Part shown: positions 31,894 through 42,513 of the stretch, in pieces
Layout of the letters: each line of letters opens with the position of its first letter
Numbering within the stretch: the first letter of the stretch is position 1
Assembly: GCF_001619985.1 (NCBI RefSeq)
Contig: NW_017264194.1
Location: 868,001 to 932,000 of the forward strand
Length of the DNA: 64,000 nucleotides
Origin: Xylona heveae TC161
Lineage: Eukaryota; Ascomycota; Xylonomycetes; Xylonales; Xylonaceae
Reading direction: 5' to 3'
Notes under the pieces: model-generated
What the model saw: the letters and a program-made list of their open reading frames with translations, nothing else
Database searches by the model: none
What the model was told of the DNA's origin: nothing
Program-made: the position numbers and the translations under genes

Positions 31894-33546
31894 ATGGGGA
31901 CTTTTAAAGGAATAGAAGACGCTCCTTCGACCGAGTTACCGCCACAGCATGGAGTTGAGGACAACGGCGCAGGTCGGGGAGAGGTCATTGACCCCGTGAG
32001 CGGGGTCAAGAGAGGCCTCCATACTCGGCATCTCAGTATGATGGCATTGGCTGGCATCATTGGGCCGGGGCTGCTGATAGGATCTGGCGGAGCATTGTCC
32101 AGTGGCGGGCCAGCGTCGCTGATCATTGGATTTGGAGTAATTGGCATCATTGCATTCAGTATCATGCAGTCACTCGGTGAACTCACGACTCTGTACCCCA
32201 GCGGCGGCGCCTTCATCAAGCTTGCCGATCGCATGGTGGACAAGGCCTTTGGCGTGGCTGTCGGGTGGAATTACTTTATCATTTGGATTGCGGTGCTTGC
32301 AAACGAGTACAACACGCTTTCCAGCATCTTCGTCTTCTGGAGCGACAAGGTGCCTCTCTGGGGATACTTTTTGATCTTCTGGTTCGTCTTCCTTGGCTTT
32401 CAACTCCTCGGTGTCCAGGCCTTTGGCGAAGCAGAATTTTGGCTCGCATTGCTCAAGCTCGCCGGCCTGACGGCCTACTTCATCTTCGCCATCGTCTATG
32501 CAGCGGGCGGTCTCAAGGGTCAACAACATGCCCTTGGTTTCCAATACTGGCATAATCCAGGCGCCTTTGCTGGCCACGGTTTCAGGGGAGTAGCTACCGT
32601 CTTTGTCTTCTGCTCCACCTTCTACGCTGGCTGCGAGTCCGTCGCTATTGCGGCTACTGAGACGAGAAACCCCAAGGTTGCTGTTCCTCGTGCGACCCGT
32701 CAAGTATTCTGGCGCATCATCTTCGTCTACATGGGCTCAGCGTTTTTCTTCGGTCTCACTTGCCCGGCGAATGCCCCTGGCTTGGTGGGCGGCGCGAGTC
32801 GTGCTCTGAAAAGTCCCATGACTATCGCTATTCAAAATGCCGGATGGGAAGGTGGCGTCAATCTCATCAACGCTTTCATCCTCGCGACCTGTCTCTCTGC
32901 AACGAACAGCTCCATCTATATCGGCTCTCGCACAATCCTGTTCATGGCGCAAGACGGCAAAGCCCCACGTTTCCTCGGCCGAACGGATGCACGCGGTGTG
33001 CCCGTGTATGCCATCATCTTCACCAATCTTTTTGGTGCACTGTCCATGATGAACGTCAGCACCGGCGCCAGCAAGGCATACGGCTACATTATCAGTCTTA
33101 GCGGCGTGTCGACCTTTCTCGTTTGGGGCTCAATATCGTTCATCCACATCCGCTTCCGCAGAGCTTGGGCCAAGCAAGGCCGCAATGTTCAGGATTTGCC
33201 GTTCATATCGATGGGATATCCGGTGATTGCGTACTTTGGCCTTGCAGCAAATATATTCCTCGCTCTGGTTCAGGGCTGGACGACGCTCAGTCCCTTTGAT
33301 GCTGGCAATTTTGTCGATGCGTACATTCTGCTCCCTCTTTTCCCCATTATTTATTTTGCGTACAAATTCTTCTTCCGCACAAGGTTTCAGCGTCTGTTGG
33401 AGATCGATTTGGATACAGGCCGCCGCAAGGATGTCGACCTCTCTGAAAGCGATGAGGGCGGTGATTCGGCGCAAGGCGGTGATTTTGAGTCGCTTGGCGG
33501 TAAACACAAAGTACCGTTTTGGAAACGATTTTTGCAAAATTTTTAA
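31894..33546 (+). CDS. amino-acid permease, YAT/APC family (550 aa)
   Basis: A single-exon integral membrane transporter of the plasma membrane that should import amino acids with protons. After a hydrophilic N terminus (about 45 residues), RHLSMMALAGIIGPGLL is the family's first helix with its glycine-rich break, followed by GFGVIGIIAFSIMQSLGELTTLYPSGGAF, the APC signature region. About twelve hydrophobic segments follow. The C terminus is acidic and Ser/Gly-rich, then basic, and faces the cytosol. It is one of the general fungal permease subfamily (resembling Inda1-type proteins); the substrate cannot be set from sequence. The start at 31894 is the first ATG in this frame; an AG just upstream leaves an extra 5' exon possible. 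It is a distant neighbour of the amino-acid oxidase (12.7 kb), with no sign of co-regulation. Confidence 0.93.
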   Translation: MGTFKGIEDAPSTELPPQHGVEDNGAGRGEVIDPVSGVKRGLHTRHLSMMALAGIIGPGLLIGSGGALSSGGPASLIIGFGVIGIIAFSIMQSLGELTTLYPSGGAFIKLADRMVDKAFGVAVGWNYFIIWIAVLANEYNTLSSIFVFWSDKVPLWGYFLIFWFVFLGFQLLGVQAFGEAEFWLALLKLAGLTAYFIFAIVYAAGGLKGQQHALGFQYWHNPGAFAGHGFRGVATVFVFCSTFYAGCESVAIAATETRNPKVAVPRATRQVFWRIIFVYMGSAFFFGLTCPANAPGLVGGASRALKSPMTIAIQNAGWEGGVNLINAFILATCLSATNSSIYIGSRTILFMAQDGKAPRFLGRTDARGVPVYAIIFTNLFGALSMMNVSTGASKAYGYIISLSGVSTFLVWGSISFIHIRFRRAWAKQGRNVQDLPFISMGYPVIAYFGLAANIFLALVQGWTTLSPFDAGNFVDAYILLPLFPIIYFAYKFFFRTRFQRLLEIDLDTGRRKDVDLSESDEGGDSAQGGDFESLGGKHKVPFWKRFLQNF

Positions 33547-35005
33547 GTATCTATATATGTACCTAGATATCAAGTAGATTTGAGCGCAGGTGCAGTAGTT
33601 GATAATACCCTATGAGCCTTTGTATGATATTGAATTTTCATGGCACTTAATTTACCTACTGTTTTTGTGAAAATGATTCGCTGAATAGTTTATTAGAAGC
33701 ACCAGAGTTAAGCCATGACGTTTTGCGCTAGATGGCATCCTATCAAGTACATATACTATTCCGAGGACTGAATCTCTCCTCGTCTTTCTATTATGTTTTG
33801 AGGTGAGATGAAGGGGTGGTTATTCATTACAGTCAGGATATGTGGAGGATAAATGGTGAAATATTTATGCTGGTATTTTAGAAATATTCTTGGAATTATC
33901 TCGTTCAATAATCACCACAAAAAATTTGTAATATATCAGAGATCTAATACTTGCACCCAAATTATTTCCCTTGGAATACATGATATAAAAATTGAAAATA
34001 CCACATGAGAGAGACAGCAGATAACCAAACGTCCAAAATTCATTAGGGCTGTTGCTGAAACAGCAAAAAGGTTAGTGCTGGGAAATACACCACCACCGGA
34101 CATACCAGACTGTAGCCGTTCCCCACATATTTCGGGGATCCGAGGGGTCTCGGACGCCACGATGGAGACAAGCAGCTTAATGGGAATAAGCTTTTAAGCC
34201 GCCGATCGTACCTGCTTGCAGATCATCGTTGATATGAAGCAGAATCAAATATATTTGTTCGTTTTTACGGGGAGCCGAAACGGGGGAAGAGGAGGGGCAT
34301 TGCTGAAATAAAAATACCAGCGTTGATAGAGGCAATCAATAGGAGAGTCGACATTTCCCCCGGTTCACAAAGTGTTTCAATTGCCTCTGTTTTTCATCAA
34401 ATGTCATGATGGAGATGAACATTTCAAAAGATGGATTTTAAAGTGTTTTGGGGTTGCATTGCGAAAGCGTGGCAGTTGGCGGCCGAACGGTGTTGCGTGA
34501 GTGGTCGGCAGAGTGCGGGCCAGGGGCCTGTCGCCCACTTTGGTTGGTGCTAGCGCGTCTTCGTAAGCGAGGGTAGCCCGCCCGTCTGGGAAACACAGCC
34601 AAAGGTGCTTCGACAGCCCCAAACTTCATTCACGCTTCCCACCCTCCGAGTCAATACAATCGCCTCATTCTTTGATAAATTTATTATACCATCTTTTCCG
34701 ACGGACCAGCTACTCGAGTGCCGTATGTCTCGACAACAATAATTCACTCTTGCGGCCCCAAAGCAACGTTTCCTGTGCCTCGAACACCGGACCGATAAGC
34801 GCGATTCAAAGTGCTCTTTCAACAAAGAGTATTTTCAAAGAAAACGTGGAAGTCGCCGACCTATTCTATACACAGAACGAGTCCGAGAAAATTCATTAGC
34901 TGCAGGGTCACGAGCTTCTTGTTTGCACTGTTAATCAATAACTGAAGCGCTAAGAGCTTAGGCTGCAGTCTTTGTCCCGGTTTCACGTCTCATGGACTCG
35001 TCATA
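33547..35005. other. intergenic region before Yta7
   Basis: AT-rich first half, then mixed sequence. No supported gene on either strand. Confidence 0.6.
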
Positions 35006-38000
35006 ATGCCGAACCGTTCGAAGCGTAATTTAGATGACTTTGACCCGAACAAGTCCGACTCGGATGACTTGAATTATGATGAGGCGGAAGCGCGACCTGC
35101 GCGGAAGAGACCAAAGAAGAGCCAGTCGAAGAAGTCATCTAAGAAAAGGAGACATGCAGGCTATGGCGGAGGCAGTTCTGACGATATTACGGACGATGAC
35201 GACATGAGCGAGGGATCCTTTGAAGATTTCGATGACGAGGAGGAAGAGCCTGAGCGCGATCCAATAACTGGGCGACCAAGACGCCAAGCCACAAAACAAC
35301 GGCCAAAGTACGAGGAGAGCGACGATGAGGCGGAGGAAGACTTCATCGAAAGCTCTGAAGAGGAGAAACATCCCTCCAAAACACCATCAAAGTCCAAATC
35401 GAAATCGAAAGGATCATCTCTTCTGGTGAAGCTTGCTCTTCCCAAGGGTGGAGCTACGCCGTATCGAAATACTAGGGCTCGGAGCGGCAGTAGAGGGCTT
35501 GGCAGAGGAGCGACTCCTGACTTTCAAGCTACTCCTGGCACTCGGCGAAGTAGTCGTATAGCACATGATGACAGTGAAACATTTGTGGCTTTGTCGACTT
35601 CGGGTCACCATGCCGATATCATCCGTCCAGGATCGCAGAGTCTTAGCCCTGAAGGCCCTTCTAAGAGACCGGTCCGCGGGGGTAAAGGTCTAAAAGGGCC
35701 AGTTCCAAGTGTGATTCAGGAAGAGGAGGACGAGGGCTCGTTTCCGAATGAACATCGCTCGTCGCAGTTCGATCAAGCTGTTCAGGATTCATCAGACGTC
35801 GAAATGCAAGCTAAAGACGAGGCCGAAGCGGCTTCAACCTACGAAGGCCAGGACATCGAGAATAAGGACGATTTGAATGTGGACTTGGATGAAAATCGGG
35901 CCAACGAAGAGGCTTCTGGTGCAACCGCGCATGATGAAAACGATGACGACGACGACGATGAAGACGACGACGAGCCCATATTTAGTCGCTCGCGCGCAAG
36001 CAGGGCAGGGAGGGACACAGTGCCGGAGCTTCAGCAAGCTCAGCCAGATGCCAACGCTAGTGACGGTGACGAATCACCACTCAAAAGCAGGCGGGCTACA
36101 AGAAGCTCACAAAACCAGCGTAAGCCTGCGGTCGAGGAGAGCAGCGATTTCGAACCAAATCCCGAAGAAGAAGAGGGTGACGAAGATGTTTCAGGCTCAG
36201 AAGGATCTTCACGGCGAAAAGGGCGTCAAAGAAATGAAGAGGAAGATGACCGCAGCGCTGGGCGTAGATCACACCGCCTCAAGGATAAGTCAAGATCCTC
36301 CACAAGAAACAGACGTGGCTCAGATTCCGAAGCGAATAGCGACGGAGTTGATGCTGCTGAGGAGGCTGAGGAGCTGGCGGAGGAATTGGAGGAACTGAGA
36401 AGCGGACGGAAGCGCCCAGCTCGAACTGAAATCATTTACGAAAAGCCTACGCGTCGAGCCAGAAAGACTGTCGATTACAGAATTATGAGACCGGACTTGG
36501 CGTTTCCAACTGAAGAGACCGAACCAGCGGCAGAATCAACACCTACACGTCGTGGCAGGGGAGGAGGCGGTGGTGGCTGGCAGCGCAGTCTCTTCTCGAC
36601 CTACGGACCGTTTGGTGGTGCTGGTGGACCTCCTCCGCTGTTTGGTGGCCCACACAATTCTACAGCCACCGGAGGCGTAGATTCTGATAGTAGCGACGAT
36701 GAGGGTATGCAGCGCCCCCGAGGCGCCGGCGCGTCTGTGGGCGGAGCTGGCATGCTTCCTTCGATGTTCGGAGATGCCGCACAAGGTCTCTCTGGAACAC
36801 CCGTAAATCTCGGGAAGGTCAAGGACAAGCAGACACTGGCTGATGCTGATCCACTGGGCGTGGACCAAAATGTAAACTTTGGGAGTGTCGGGGGCTTGGA
36901 TGAGCACATCAATCAGCTTAAAGAGATGGTATCACTTCCCCTCCTTTACCCCGAGATTTTCACTCGCTTCCACGTTACCCCTCCGCGTGGAGTCCTGTTC
37001 CATGGACCCCCCGGTACTGGTAAGACACTGCTTGCCCGTGCCTTGGCATCCAGCGTCAGCTCTCAAGGACGAAAAGTCACCTTTTACATGAGAAAGGGAG
37101 CAGATGCTCTAAGTAAATGGGTGGGAGAAGCGGAGCGGCAACTCAGACTGCTTTTTGAAGAGGCTCGTAGAACGCAGCCGAGTATTATATTCTTCGACGA
37201 GATTGATGGTAGGTCATCTTTCGTGGCTCTGAAACATCCTGTATACTAATACCTCTGGCCAGGTCTCGCTCCTGTCAGGTCAAGCAAGCAAGAGCAGATT
37301 CATGCGTCCATCGTGTCTACCTTATTAGCTCTGATGGATGGCATGGATGGGCGGGGCCAAGTCATCGTCATTGGTGCGACCAATAGACCCGACTCCATCG
37401 ACCCTGCCTTGCGTCGTCCCGGCCGATTTGATCGCGAATTTTACTTCCCACTTCCCGGAACCGAAGGGCGCCGAAAGATCATCGACATTCACACCAAAGG
37501 GTGGAATCCTCCACTGGAAAGCTCATTCAAGGACCAGCTTGCTGAGGTCACGAAAGGGTATGGAGGTGCTGATCTTCGCGCGCTCTGTACCGAAGCCGCT
37601 CTCAATGCAGTTCAGAGAAGATATCCTCAGATTTACAGCTCCAACGAGAAGCTGGTCATTGATCCTGCTTCTATCAATGTGACGGCCAGAGATTTTATGA
37701 TTTCCGTCAAAAAGATTGTCCCATCCTCTGAGAGGTCTACGTCTTCAGGTGCCTCGCCATTGCCAAAGATTATCGAGCCGCTCCTGCGCCAACCCCTTGC
37801 AGAGATCAAGGCCATTCTAGCAGATATTCTCCCTCCAAAGAAGCGGCTCACAGCGTTAGAGGAAGCCCACTACGAGGACGCTCAAGACGATGGTGGCTTC
37901 TTCCGCGAAAAGATGCTGCAAGGTATGCTGAGACCCGAAAGTCGTGTCGTGTCTAGGATAAACTAATTCAGTGACAGAATTCGAACGATCGCGGGTTTTC

Positions 38001-40399
38001 CGACCACGACTGCTCCTCCGAGGACAGCCAGGCATGGGTCAACAATATCTTGCTGCAGCTCTATTGAATCACTTTGAAGGTCTTCACGTGCAGTCTTTTG
38101 ATCTATCCGTCCTGCTGAGCGACTCTACAAGGGTAGGCGAAACTCGTAGACACTAAACGGACTCTCAGTTTGCTAATTGGACACAGTCACCTGAAGCCGC
38201 TGTTGTGCAGCTTTTCGCGGAAGTTCGCCGACACAAGCCAAGTGTGATCTACATTCCAAATGTCAATACGTGGTACCAGACGTTGACCGGTTCTACCATT
38301 TCTACTTTCCTTGGCATGCTCCGAAGTCTTTCGCCCTCTGAACCAGTTCTAGTACTGGGTGTTCTCGAAAACGATGGTGACGAACCTGCTGACTCCGCCA
38401 TCGTTCGTGATTTGTTTGGCTTTTCAAGAAAGGGCAGATACGAACTCGGAAGGCCTCAACATGTATGCCCCGTCGTAGATGGTCACAAAATCTTAAATGG
38501 CTAACATTCACTGCAGCCCTGGCGACACGAGTTCTTCTCCAATCTCATCAACTACATCCAAATGGCGCCAAAGGATTTCCCTGATCCTGTGAACCGGAAG
38601 AAGCGGAAGTTGGAGACTTTGCCGATAGCGCCACCGCCTCCACCCATCAAGCCTCAAATATCCAAGGAAGAATTGAAAGCCCAGAGAAGGAAAGATAGAC
38701 AAACACTGAATCTGCTCAAGCTGCGAATCCAGCCTGTTATGGATCAAATCAGATTGAAATATAAACGATTCAGGACGGGTATCGTTGATGATTCACAAAT
38801 CAAATATCTGTTTGAAGACGAGAACCCGGAAATAATCACGTCTGATCTTCCGCAGGAGCAACGCCAACAACATTTGCTCTTCAGACCCTATGAGAAGGGC
38901 CAAGATGAAAATGGTGTTCCTGGGCTTTTGGAAGTTGCTTCCAACAAGTTCTTTTACAATTTGGAAATCGTCACGATCGAGAAGCGGCTCTCTAATGGCT
39001 TCTACAAGCGACCAAGAGATTTTCTTGCAGATATTAAAAGACTTGCCAAAGACGCACGGAATAGCGGAGATCAAGACCGAACGCTCAAAGCTAATGAGAT
39101 GCTTGCGAATGTCGAAGTGGACATTGGCTTAATTGAGACCTCTGACCCTGCTTTTGTTGCAGAGTGCGAACAAGTTTATGCACGAGAGAAGGAACGGGAA
39201 AAGCAAAAAGCCGAAAAGGCTCAGAAGGCGGCCGCTGCTGAAGAAAACCCGTTCTTCCCGAGAAAACGTCTTGATGAGCAAGGTTCCTCGTCTGAACAAC
39301 AGTCGTCCGGGCCCGTCGTACTGGGAGAACCTATACCTGGAACATCTAATCTAAACCCGACGACGCCCTCACGGCCTCCTTTTAAAACTACTTCAACTTC
39401 GTTGTCAAATGGGTATCTAGAAGGTGATTCTAGCCATGATTCAACCACCCGCTACGGTCAGAGCAACGGTTCCTCTGGTGCCACTCATGGCGATGGAGAT
39501 ACGCATATGACCGACAGTGAAGAGGGACAACGTACAGGACCACATACCCAGCAAACCGATTCCAATCGATCAACGCAATATTCGCAGCCTTCTTATTCGG
39601 GCCATGACCAGCAGGCACAGGCACACTCATCGCAGAAACCAGCAATTCCCAATTGGTTACAGCCTAGTGGCCAGAGTACTCAGAATACTCCCAGGTCGCA
39701 GAAATCTGCACTGACGATGATGCCGCCGGGTTCTCAAATCGATGACTTTGTGAATGATGCTTCAACCACACCATCTGAGAAGAAGACATCTGACCATTCC
39801 AATCGTTCCTCTGGTCCTTTTTTCAACACACAAAGCTCTAATGGCCTGTACGTTCACGTGCAAAGAGGCGATGGCCCTGACTTTACTGCTTTACCTGACA
39901 GAACGTCTGGAGATTCTCAATTGCCCGATACCCAAGGTATGCATTAACAACTCCCCCGGTAATACACAAGATATTTGCTGATGTTTTTTGGAAATAAGAA
40001 ATGGCATTTTCACAGACGAGCATTCCCAGCAGCCAACAGTCGCAACCTCGGTCACAGCAGGGCTCTCAGCCACCAGTGCCCCCCTTCAATGCGCCACATC
40101 GTCACGCCGCTTCCGGAAGCATTTCATCTATACTGAATCAGTCGGATCAGCGAGGGCAGCTCATCCTAGACGACGAGTACATTCGTGAGCTACATGATCA
40201 ATTAACCGAACGCACGAGCGGATGTTCAGTCGAGCAACTGGAGCAGATCAATACGGCGCTCATGGACTGCATCTGGCGCGAACGGGGCGAATGGAATCGA
40301 ACTAAGGTCGGAAGGGAAGTATCCCAAGTGTTTGAGGAGGTAATGAGAGATATCCTGGAGATGCAGGAGGTATTGCCGGAAAGCTTGCCTTTGGAGTGA
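35006..40399 (+). CDS. YTA7: Yta7/ATAD2 family AAA ATPase with bromodomain (1706 aa)
   Basis: Exons are 35006-37208, 37263-37922, 37972-38132, 38187-38462, 38517-39936 and 39999-40399. Introns are 49-62 nt and all joins are in frame. Yta7 acts on chromatin, handling histone H3-H4 and setting boundaries of histone gene expression. The first 600 residues are acidic and Ser-rich with Lys/Arg patches. The first AAA module has Walker A GPPGTGKT (from residue 667), IIFFDEID, GATNRPD and RRPGRFDRE. The second AAA module is degenerate: GQPGMGQQ near residue 972 lacks the Walker A lysine. A bromodomain (about 1160-1310) includes FYNLEIVTIEKRLSNGFYKRPRDFLADI; the acetyl-lysine asparagine is not obvious, as in yeast Yta7. 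A Gln/Ser-rich linker leads to a conserved C-terminal helical domain (LDDEYIRELHDQLTE to VMRDILEMQ). Confidence 0.95.
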
Positions 40400-41146
40400 A
40401 GAAAAGCGGCTCAAGTTCTCTTTCTGTTTTTTTTTTTCCCATTTTCAATTTTCAATTTTTCTTTTCGCTTTTCTCTCTATGCTATTCAGTTTAGCATGAG
40501 CATCACATTTGCGTTGCATGGCACAATGTATATTTCATTAGATTGATCCCGCTGTCGAAAAAGTATCAGGACGAAGAGGTGGAGAAGTGGGCAAGATGGT
40601 AGAGATCGGTGTGGCATATCAGAATCCTGGTATATTCTTCTTTTCTTTCCTTTCCTTTTATTCTTTTCCATTGCCTTTTCCTTTTCTCACATCCGTTTCA
40701 TCTTATGGTTTTTCTCTTTCTACATAAGGAATCTGGCTTTTCTTTCATTATCTTTCTTACTTTAAACAGCGGTTTGAGAACATTTTCTATGGGAATAACG
40801 GCAGGCGAATCGAATCATTCAATGGACAGTAACCCCGATATTTTGATAAAGCAAATAGCAATTCAGTTTCAATATCTAGAGCCAGGAACCTTGTCTACTA
40901 TGTTGCCTTTGCTCTTTTCTCTTCTCTCCTAGTTCATTTGTATTGTGGGAAATAAATACAAATGGTAGACTAAATTTCCTTCCATGAAGAAAGCCGTTCA
41001 GTCTGCACGTGACAAATACTGGTTTCTTGCATTTCTCACGGTTTGCTTTTCCCTTTCCCACCCTCTCTCCCCCCCAGCCTCTCCGACTATTGCATATCTC
41101 AGCCTGTATTCCCTTCCATCGTGTTCAAGATAAGTGGGGAGAAACA
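40400..41146. other. intergenic region between Yta7 and the DUF829 gene
   Basis: Pyrimidine-rich stretches (TTTC and CCTTTT runs near 40430-40480 and 40630-40690). The last 100 bases are the C/T-rich leader of the next gene. No gene is seen. Confidence 0.6.
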
Positions 41147-42513
41147 ATGACGCATCTGGAGCAGGAGAATTATTTGGGCAGCTTTTCTAAGCTAAATTCC
41201 CAAGTCTCGCTCTACAAGTCCGCCGACAGGTCCGCTCGAAAGAACGATAGAGTTAGCGCTTCTCGTTCCGCCTCTACGGCATATTACGAAACCCCAACGT
41301 TGGTGGTTCTCTGCACCTGGCTCTTCGCTGCCTCGAAGCACATTGTCAAGTATGCTCAACTTTATCAAACACGTCTGTCACATGCCGAAATTCTCTTGGT
41401 CCGTCCCGTACCGGGCGATATGATCTGGACTAGCGACACGACTCAACTCCGAAACCTCGAGCCCGCTGTTTCGGTTATCCAGCACTTTCTAGAGTGTATA
41501 CCTGGACCTACTGCAACAAGAACAACAACAACAACAACAATACCACGGACTATTGCTACTACTACTTTTACTACTTCTATTCCTAGCCCAACTAATACCA
41601 AGAATAGACAAGACGTCCAATACGGACAACAAAAACAGGGACAATACGGACAATACGGACAGCAAAAACAGGGACAACAAAAAGAAGGACAAATAAATCA
41701 AGGACAATACGGACAAGGACAACAAAACCAACAAAACAACTATGAGCTGGTCATGCACGCATTCTCCAACGCCGGCGGCCATGCTGCCGTGCAGCTAGCA
41801 GAAGCATTTTCCAAGCAGCAAGGTTATGCTCTGCCAATGACAGCGTTAATACTAGATAGCTGTCCAGGTCATGCGTCAGCGTTTCTTTCAGCAAATGCGC
41901 TCATTTCGGCATTGCCAAAGAAGAAGAACAAGAAGAAGATAGATGTGGTTGTGAAAATCCTGGGAACTTTGCTCATATATGTGATTGTGGGCGTGGTTGC
42001 TGCTTTGGACGCGCTCCAGGTGTCTGAAAATGTCATTTCGAAAACTCGTCGCGTGTTGAATGCGCCGGAAAGTGGGTTTGTGGTGGGATGCAATCCTAAT
42101 CCAAAATATCTGAATCCAGTTCCGGTTCCAGTTTCCCGGGTGTATTTGTATTCAAAGGCAGACACGATGGTGCCGTGGAGAGATGTGTTGATGCATGCCG
42201 AGGAGGCAAGGGACGTGCTTGCTCGATTTCATGGGGAGGGAGGTGGAGGTCAAGGTTTAGGTCAAGGTCAAGATCAAAGTGGTCAGAACGTTGGAGATGA
42301 TTCTTCTGCAGCGTTCAGAAGGGATATATGGTGAGTACGGTCGAGTTTGAGCAATCTGGACATGTGGGACATTTGACTTTGGGCAGTGAAAGATATTGGG
42401 ACGCTGTGAGCCATGTACTTTTGAATGCTTTGCCTCCTTCTTCTTCTTCTTCTTCTTCTTCATCATCATCATCAGGGGGCATACATAACGTTGAGCATCA
42501 TTTCGATACCTAG
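41147..42513 (+). CDS. DUF829/TMEM53-like alpha/beta-hydrolase-fold protein (420 aa model)
   Basis: The main exon 41147-42214 starts MTHLEQENYLG; a longer in-frame opening upstream lacks a better start. The fold is recognisable: PTLVVLCTWLFAASKHIVKYAQLYQ, then HAFSNAGGHAAVQL (a nucleophile-elbow-like turn with Ser-Asn-Ala-Gly-Gly in place of Gly-X-Ser-X-Gly), LILDSCPG, and SKADTMVPWRDV. A Thr-rich stretch plus repeats of YGQQKQGQ are inserted after strand two. The family's last motif (G..V....F..S.HV.H.......YW) lies in another frame. Splicing at 42215 (GTGCTT, weak donor) to TTCAG at 42318 gives RDKGYMVSTVEFEQSGHVGHL in frame and ends at 42513 after a 12-residue Ser run. Without splicing the protein stops at 42334. 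A frameshift is the alternative. Function is unknown; TMEM53 relatives are nuclear-envelope associated. Confidence 0.75.
42435..42471 (+). repeat. trinucleotide run (TTC/TCA) coding for poly-Ser
   Basis: About nine TTC-type units followed by four ATC/TCA units, at the 3' end of the DUF829 gene. The length is likely to vary between strains. Confidence 0.7.
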
